A stretch of DNA of 18,082 nucleotides from CAYTSA01 sp964440345 (GTDB taxonomy: Bacteria; Desulfobacterota; Desulfovibrionia; Desulfovibrionales; Desulfovibrionaceae), in assembly GCA_964440345.1 (NCBI GenBank), contig CAYTSA010000079.1:1-18082 (forward strand), given 5' to 3'. The position numbers were made by a program, and so were the translations under genes. A model generated the notes under the pieces. It was not told where the DNA came from, did no database searches, and saw only the letters and a program-made list of their open reading frames with translations. How positions within the stretch are numbered: the first letter of the stretch is position 1; each line of letters begins with the position of its first letter. Positions 13,393 through 18,082 of the stretch are shown here, in pieces.

Positions 13393-15693
13393 CTAGAAGC
13401 CCTTGAACGGGTTGGGTCCTTTCTCAAGGATCATGTTCATGAACTCTTCAATCATGCCCGGGACCTTGTCGAAGTCGTCGATGGCTACTTCGTACTGTTC
13501 CACACGGTCCGACTCAATGCCCAGCTGTTGCAGCGTTTCAGCTATGTTGGACTTGCGGCGGTTGCAGATTTCCGAGCCCTTGACGAAGTGGCACTGGTAG
13601 TTGTCGCCGTATTTGCAGCCCAGCAGCATGACGCCGTCAGTGCCGCGGCTCATAGCGTCCTTGACCCATATGGCGTTGATGGAGCCAAGGCAGCGCACCG
13701 GGATGATGCGCACATACGAGCTCCACTTGTGTCCGCGCAGGGCCGCCATATCCAAAGCCGGGTAGGCGTCGTTTTCGCAAGCCAGAATGAGCACCCGCGG
13801 GCCGCCTTCTTCAATGCTGTCCGGCACGTTGTACTGGCGAATGACGTCGCTGATGTTGCCCACAGAGTAGTTGTCAAAGGAGATGACCCGCTCTGGACAG
13901 GCGCCCATGCACGTACCGCAACGGCGGCAACGCGTGGGATTGGGCAACGGCGTGCCTTTTTCGTCGTCGTCCAGAGCGCCGAACGGGCATTCTTCAGTGC
14001 AGCGCTTGCACTGAGTGCAGCGGACGAAGTTGAAGACAGGGTAAGACATGTCTCCCGAGCGCGGGTGTACAGACATGCCCCGATTGGCTGATTCAATGCA
14101 CTGAATGGCTTTCAGGGCAGCGCCGGCTGCATCCTCGGCTGCCGAGTCCATAAGCATAGGCTGGCGGGTGGCTCCGGCTGCGTAGACGCCGGTGCGCCGG
14201 GTTTCATAGGGGAAGCAGATGTAGTTGGAGTCGGCAAAACCTTCGAACAAGTCCAGGTCCGGGAAAGCCGGTCCCTGACGGTATTCGAAGTGCATCACAG
14301 AATCCTTGGCGGTGGAGGGGACCATGCCTGTGGGCAGGACCACCATGTCCACCGGCACGGCGATGTCCCCGCCGAGCAGCGTGTTTGCTGCTGTTACCAG
14401 CAGGCCGCCGTCTGCTTCTTCAGTAATGGACGTAATGTCTGCTTTAGTCAGCATGACGCCGGGTTTGTCCTGGGCTGCTTTGTAGTACCGCTCGTAGATG
14501 CCCTGAACAATCATGTGGTCGTAGAAGATATAGGCAATGCCCTCAGGGTTGTCATTAATAACGTAGCCGGCCTGTTTCAAGGCGACTACAGAGTTGACCT
14601 GCTTGGCCATGGGGAGATGTGCGTAGCCTTCCAAGTCTTTGAATTCGATGACTTCCACTTCCACTTCTTCATTTTTGTCCGGCTCAACGTCAGCCTGCAG
14701 GTCACAGGCTTCAGAGTCCATGTAGATGGGGGTGTTCGGCTCACACAGCTCCGTGTTCAGAATAAAAGCCACGCGCTGGGCGGGCTTGCCGTCAGAGGGA
14801 CGCTTGACTGGCCCTTCTTTGGCCATTTTTTCGAATTCCGCGGTGGTGACCACGTTTTTGTACTGGCCATAGCCAAGAGGCGCCAACCATTTAGTGTTAA
14901 GCGCCTGCCAGCCAGTGGCCATGACCACAGAGCCTACTGCGGTCTCTTCGCCGTTGACTACAGCTGTGTACAGGCCGGGGGCGCCTTTGAGGGCTTCCAG
15001 CGTGGCGTTGATCTTCACCGTGATTTTTTCGTGTGATTCGACTTTGGAGATCAGCTCGGTCAAACCTGTGTCGTGTGCTTCCTGGTGCGGAGACCGTAGC
15101 GGGATGGTGAGCCGCAGGTTGCGGGCTGCGCCGCCAAGCTCCGCTTGCTTTTCAACAATCACAACATCATAGCCGGCGTCAGCAGCGCAAAGAGCGGCGT
15201 TCAAACCGGTCCAGCCACCGCCCAGCACCATGATGGTCTTGGTCAGTTGCGGAATCTCCGGTTCTGGGCGCTTGGCGCCTTTGATCTTGGCTACGCCCAT
15301 GAAGATGTAGTCTTTGGCCAAGTCTACCAGCCGTTCGTTTGGTTCGTCTTCTTCCGGGTCAATGGGAACGATTTCTTCGCCCTCAGGGTCCAGGAAGGAG
15401 AGCACCACGTGTTCGCGAAGGTTTACCCGTTCAACAATAACTTCCGGTCCGAAGTCGTAGAACTCCCAGTCAACGCGCGGAGACGCGCCAACGACGAGCA
15501 CGCCGTCGAGTTCGTTTTCCTCGATGTCGGTTTTGATGGTCTGCACGCCGTCCTTGCCGGAAAGCAGAGCGTGGTGCTTGACCACAGGAGTGGCGTTGCC
15601 CCACTTGTTTTCAACCATCTCCACCAGGGCGTCGAAGTCAAAAAACGGACCAATGGTGGATTTATCAAAGTAGACACCTATTCTGTCAGCCAT
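13393..15693 (-). CDS. qmoB: Quinone-interacting membrane-bound oxidoreductase subunit B (HdrA/MvhD-like)
   Basis: QmoB is a cytoplasmic iron-sulfur flavoprotein of the Qmo complex. The 766-residue protein has an N-terminal extension (1-150), an HdrA-like FAD domain (GGGWTGLNAAL at 158-168; MATGW at 258-262; VYAAGATRQP at 503-512), two [4Fe-4S] sites (C559, C562, C565, C569 and C589, C592, C595, C599) and an MvhD-like C-terminal domain from about 634 with conserved cysteines C639, C668, C693, C701 and C710. This is an HdrA-MvhD fusion of the type used in heterodisulfide-reductase-like electron transfer. The start is preceded by GGAGG nine bases upstream. The coding region is six bases from the qmoA stop, so the two are tightly coupled. 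Confidence 0.96.
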   Translation of the reverse strand: MADRIGVYFDKSTIGPFFDFDALVEMVENKWGNATPVVKHHALLSGKDGVQTIKTDIEENELDGVLVVGASPRVDWEFYDFGPEVIVERVNLREHVVLSFLDPEGEEIVPIDPEEDEPNERLVDLAKDYIFMGVAKIKGAKRPEPEIPQLTKTIMVLGGGWTGLNAALCAADAGYDVVIVEKQAELGGAARNLRLTIPLRSPHQEAHDTGLTELISKVESHEKITVKINATLEALKGAPGLYTAVVNGEETAVGSVVMATGWQALNTKWLAPLGYGQYKNVVTTAEFEKMAKEGPVKRPSDGKPAQRVAFILNTELCEPNTPIYMDSEACDLQADVEPDKNEEVEVEVIEFKDLEGYAHLPMAKQVNSVVALKQAGYVINDNPEGIAYIFYDHMIVQGIYERYYKAAQDKPGVMLTKADITSITEEADGGLLVTAANTLLGGDIAVPVDMVVLPTGMVPSTAKDSVMHFEYRQGPAFPDLDLFEGFADSNYICFPYETRRTGVYAAGATRQPMLMDSAAEDAAGAALKAIQCIESANRGMSVHPRSGDMSYPVFNFVRCTQCKRCTEECPFGALDDDEKGTPLPNPTRCRRCGTCMGACPERVISFDNYSVGNISDVIRQYNVPDSIEEGGPRVLILACENDAYPALDMAALRGHKWSSYVRIIPVRCLGSINAIWVKDAMSRGTDGVMLLGCKYGDNYQCHFVKGSEICNRRKSNIAETLQQLGIESDRVEQYEVAIDDFDKVPGMIEEFMNMILEKGPNPFKGF

Positions 15694-15699
15694 ATCTGT

Positions 15700-16941
15700 C
15701 TACCTCCCTCTGACTGTTTGTATCGCTTTCATTGCAGCGCCGGTGGCAGACTGGGCGGATTTCATCACGTCCAGCGGCTTTTTGGCGCAACCAGCGACAT
15801 AAACGCCTTTTTCCGGCGCGTCTTCAAAGAAGCCGTCCTCGTCCATCTGGATGGGGAAGGGGTTCTTTTCGCCGTCCAGGCTGGGCTGCATGCCGGTAGC
15901 CAGCACCACCAAGTCGTGGGTGACTTTCATCTTTGATCCGGAAACAGCGTCCTCTACTTCGCAGATGACGTCGCCAGAGGCGTTCTGCTCCACGCCAGCC
16001 ACCTTGCCTTTGACAAAGGAAACCTTGTCGTCGTCCCGAACCTTGCGCATGAACTTGTCGTATTTCTCTGGAGTGCGCAGGTCTATATAATAGATGGTTA
16101 TCTTTGCGTCCGGGTACTGGTCGCGCAGGTACGTGGCCTGCTTGAGCGAGGCCATGCAGCAGATGTAGGAGCAGAAATTCAGGTGGTTCTGGTCCCGTGA
16201 GCCTGCACACTGGACAAAGCCGATGTTCTTGGGCGCAGCGTTGTCGCTGGGCCGGGTGATGACGCCGTTGGTGGGCCCGTTGGCGGCGGCCAAGCGCTCC
16301 ATCTGCATGTTGGTGATGCAGTTGGGAATGCTTCCAGCTCCCAGGTTCGTCAGCTTGGTGGCGTCGTACGGTTTCCATCCAGTGGCCAGGACAATAGAGC
16401 CTACATTCAGTTCGATTTCCTTGGCCTCGTCGCGGATGTCCACAAAGGGGCTTTTGGCGACAATTTTTTTGTCTTCCTCAGTAAGTGAAGCGGGGTCGTC
16501 CATGACGTATCTGTTCGGGAAAGCGAACGGTACGTCAAGCCGCAAGGCTTTTCGTGGGGCCAGCTTGAAGTTGAATTCATCCGGCCTTTCGTCAGTGAGC
16601 TGGTCTGCCACGGCCCGCAGGTCGGCGTTCTGGGGCGCCGTGTAGCGGGGGTTGAGGCGGACCTTGACGGTGTAGTCGCCAGCAGAGCCGGTGACGCTGA
16701 TAACTTCAGCCTGGGTGTAGAATTTGAGTTTTTTATGTTGTTTTTTGATCCGCTGAAACTGGATTTCCAGCCCACAGGACGGAGGACATAGTTTAGGAAA
16801 ATATTTATTCAGCTGCATGACCCGTCCGCCCAGATACGGGCTTTTCTCGACGATGAACACCTCATAGCCGACTTCAGCGGCTTCCAGGGCGGTGGTGATT
16901 CCGCTGAATCCGCCTCCGACAACGAGTATCGAGTTCGACAT
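15700..16941 (-). CDS. qmoA: Quinone-interacting membrane-bound oxidoreductase subunit A (HdrA-like flavoprotein)
   Basis: QmoA is the smaller HdrA-like flavoprotein of the complex that links menaquinol to APS reductase. The 413-residue product starts directly with the FAD-binding Rossmann motif (VVGGGFSG, 7-14). It keeps the CPPSCGLE segment (52-59), two ATG motifs (VLATGWKP at 184-191 and VLATGMQP at 346-353), a Cys-containing HdrA-type segment (FCSYICCMASLKQ, 256-268) and VYVAGCAKKP (380-389) near the end. ATG 16941 is the right start: GGAGG is six bases upstream and the FAD motif falls at the expected distance. The open frame extends 20 codons further upstream, but that extension lacks similarity to the family N-terminus and overlaps the promoter region. 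It is the first gene of qmoABCD. Confidence 0.96.
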   Translation of the reverse strand: MSNSILVVGGGFSGITTALEAAEVGYEVFIVEKSPYLGGRVMQLNKYFPKLCPPSCGLEIQFQRIKKQHKKLKFYTQAEVISVTGSAGDYTVKVRLNPRYTAPQNADLRAVADQLTDERPDEFNFKLAPRKALRLDVPFAFPNRYVMDDPASLTEEDKKIVAKSPFVDIRDEAKEIELNVGSIVLATGWKPYDATKLTNLGAGSIPNCITNMQMERLAAANGPTNGVITRPSDNAAPKNIGFVQCAGSRDQNHLNFCSYICCMASLKQATYLRDQYPDAKITIYYIDLRTPEKYDKFMRKVRDDDKVSFVKGKVAGVEQNASGDVICEVEDAVSGSKMKVTHDLVVLATGMQPSLDGEKNPFPIQMDEDGFFEDAPEKGVYVAGCAKKPLDVMKSAQSATGAAMKAIQTVRGR

Positions 16942-16972
16942 CGCATTCCTCCCTACGATTTTTCGGGCCCAT

Positions 16973-17001
16973 ATGTAACAGGGTGGCCTAAGCCAAGGCA
17001 A
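16973..17001 (-). promoter_or_regulatory. Candidate promoter of the qmo operon
   Basis: On the minus strand TTGCCT (16996-17001) and TTACAT (16973-16978) are separated by 17 bases. The match to consensus is modest (four and three of six), as expected for a regulated promoter. The leader to ATG 16941 would be about 25 bases. The spacer is almost filled by the palindrome at 16982-16995. A terminator after aprA lies upstream, so some promoter must exist in this gap. Confidence 0.4.
16982..16995. promoter_or_regulatory. Operator-like site 1 in the qmo promoter spacer
   Basis: TGGCCTAAGCCA (16984-16995) is a palindrome with four-base arms around CTAA. In reverse complement, this site reads TGGCTTAGGCCACC and matches site 2 (17044-17057) at 13 of 14 positions. 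It lies between the candidate -35 and -10 of the qmo promoter, a position suited to repression. The cognate regulator is unknown. Confidence 0.4.
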
Positions 17002-17043
17002 TACTTTTTGGCAATTTTTCCCGTTACGTCTGGGGCACTGCTG

Positions 17044-17057
17044 TGGCTTAGACCACC
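17044..17057. promoter_or_regulatory. Operator-like site 2 upstream of the qmo promoter
   Basis: TGGCTTAGACCACC repeats site 1 in the opposite orientation with one mismatch. The two sites are about 60-63 bases apart centre to centre, close to six helical turns, so one protein could bind both on the same DNA face. Site 2 lies between the aprA terminator and the candidate -35. Confidence 0.4.
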
Positions 17058-17067
17058 GAACATGGGT

Positions 17068-17102
17068 AAAAAAAAGCGGCTGCAGGCAGAGCCCGCAGCC
17101 GC
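17068..17102 (-). terminator. Rho-independent terminator after aprA
   Basis: GCGGCTGC (17076-17083) and GCAGCCGC (17095-17102) form a perfect 8-bp stem, with two further G-C pairs possible in the loop. On the minus strand eight T follow (17068-17075). It begins 14 bases after the aprA stop codon and separates aprA from qmoA. Confidence 0.92.
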
Positions 17103-17115
17103 GTTCGGGCGTTAT

Positions 17116-18082
17116 TTAGTCAGGAATCACTTGGTAATAGGGCTTTTTGAAGATAGTGGTCTCGCCCTTTTCCGGGTCATACTTGGAGTTGACGAAGCAC
17201 TTCCACTTGGCGTCATCAAGGCCCATGAAGTCCGCGCGATAGTAGAAGCCCGGGTAGCGGGATTCTTCGCGGAACCGGATGTGCTGCATGTGCAGACGCA
17301 CAGTCCACAGGCGGTGATAGTTTTCCCAGCAGCGCAGCAGTTCGTGCAGGTCGCGGGCAGCCAGTTTGACAGAGTCTTCTTCCAGCATGTCCAGCAGCCA
17401 GAAACCAGTGTCCAGAGCAGCAGCCGAAGTGGTGTAGTAGGTGGCGATGCCGCCGCCGTACTCGTCAGTGCACTTGATAAGGCGCATCATGAAGTTCTTC
17501 GGGCTGATGTATTCAGGGTTCACAACCGGGTCAGTGGAAGCGCCCTTGCCAGCTTCGAAGTTGTACCACGGGCGGTAGATTTCCTTCTTCAGGTCTTCAG
17601 CGCTTTCCTTCAGGGTCGGCTTGAAGTCCTTGTGGTCCAAGCACCAGCGGACCATCTGCTTGCCGACGATGCGGCCTTCAGCGTGGGAGCCGGAGGAGAA
17701 CTTGTGACCGGAAGCGCCAACGCCGTCAGCGCAGGTCCACAGGCCGTTCACGGTGGTCATGCGGTTGTAGATTTTGCCGTTGTCGGCTTTAATCTTGTAG
17801 TCTTCGGGGACCCAGTCTTCGTCCGGACCGGAAACCCAGATGCCGCAGCAACCGGAGTGAGAGCCCAGCAGGTAAGGCTCAGTGGGCATGATTTCAGAGC
17901 CGCGCTCTTCAGGAGCGCAGTTGGTGGCGGCCCACAGGTTGGCCTGACCAACACACATATCCAGGAAGTCTTCCCATGCTTCAGCTTCCAGGTGCTTCTG
18001 TTCAGCCGGGGACATGGTCTTGAAGGATTCCTGCAGGGCGGTCTTGGTGTCCATGTAGATGGGACCGCGACCTTCGCGCATT
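17116..18082 (-). CDS. aprA: Adenylylsulfate (APS) reductase alpha subunit, C-terminal half (5' end outside window)
   Basis: The visible 322 codons are the C-terminal half of AprA, the FAD subunit of dissimilatory APS reductase, which reduces adenylylsulfate to sulfite and AMP in the cytoplasm. The frame runs open through the right edge, so the N-terminal FAD-binding part, and presumably aprB further upstream on the minus strand, lie outside. Diagnostic stretches include LGSHSGCCGIWVSGPDEDW, NGLWTCADGVGASGHKFSSG, SHAEGRIVGKQMVRW and the end REESRYPGFYYRADFMGLDD...KPYYQVIPD. These fit AprA of Desulfovibrio and the fumarate-reductase-like flavoprotein fold; full-length AprA is about 660 residues. 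A strong terminator follows the stop codon. Confidence 0.97.
   Translation of the reverse strand, partial: MREGRGPIYMDTKTALQESFKTMSPAEQKHLEAEAWEDFLDMCVGQANLWAATNCAPEERGSEIMPTEPYLLGSHSGCCGIWVSGPDEDWVPEDYKIKADNGKIYNRMTTVNGLWTCADGVGASGHKFSSGSHAEGRIVGKQMVRWCLDHKDFKPTLKESAEDLKKEIYRPWYNFEAGKGASTDPVVNPEYISPKNFMMRLIKCTDEYGGGIATYYTTSAAALDTGFWLLDMLEEDSVKLAARDLHELLRCWENYHRLWTVRLHMQHIRFREESRYPGFYYRADFMGLDDAKWKCFVNSKYDPEKGETTIFKKPYYQVIPD

Noticed and set aside
13327..15936. Long plus-strand open frames opposite qmoB and qmoA.
   Set aside because: They lie antisense to strongly conserved, motif-rich genes and show no domains; they arise from the codon bias of the true frames.

Overview
The window comes from a sulfate-reducing bacterium, almost certainly a member of the Desulfovibrionaceae. 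The diagnostic evidence is the minus-strand block at its right end: the 3' half of aprA (APS reductase alpha subunit), then qmoA, qmoB, qmoC and a fourth gene with a coiled coil and a Gly/Phe-rich tail. This is the gene order of Desulfovibrio, where the fourth gene is the conserved promoter-distal gene of the qmo operon (called qmoD here). The DNA is moderately GC-rich, with AT-rich intergenic regions. There are no rRNA or tRNA genes, no CRISPR array and no transposase gene.

Layout, left to right. Positions 1-287 hold no convincing gene but do contain a perfect 19-bp palindrome. A cation diffusion facilitator (288-1187, +) and a PilZ-domain protein (1339-1689, +, with its own promoter and terminator) face a small M15-type peptidase (1705-2088, -). 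A region of hairpins and repeats (about 2170-2424) separates the peptidase from a TauE/SafE-family membrane protein (2422-3549, -). A PLP enzyme of the MalY/PatB type (3863-5062, +) converges, with an 8-bp overlap, on a PP-loop ATPase with a C-terminal NFACT-R-like region (5055-6140, -). A near-consensus promoter at 6270-6297 then reads into a 27-residue membrane protein (6322-6405) and a secreted thioredoxin-like protein (6482-6955). Next come an MDR-type dehydrogenase (7066-8073) and, overlapping it by ATGA, a histidine-kinase-like protein (8070-9671) whose catalytic motifs are degenerate. A lipoprotein of the branched-chain amino-acid-binding fold (9790-11142, -) lies next to the end of the qmo operon.

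How the genes work together. AprBA reduces adenylylsulfate to sulfite and AMP, and QmoABC is the membrane complex thought to feed it electrons from the menaquinone pool. A strong intrinsic terminator (17068-17102) follows aprA, and a candidate promoter with two related operator-like sites precedes qmoA, so qmoABCD can be transcribed on its own. A second strong terminator (11246-11276) closes the operon and directly abuts the promoter of the lipoprotein gene. Several left-hand genes also have sulfur-linked family functions (TauE/SafE, a C-S lyase-like enzyme, a PP-loop protein with a CxxC pair, a thioredoxin), but a functional link to sulfate reduction is inference.

The main non-standard signals are: an intergenic repeat of about 102 bp present twice, each time beginning exactly at the stop codon of a minus-strand gene; the 27-residue membrane protein behind an excellent promoter; the kinase-like protein lacking its phospho-acceptor histidine; and the paired operator-like sites around the qmo promoter.
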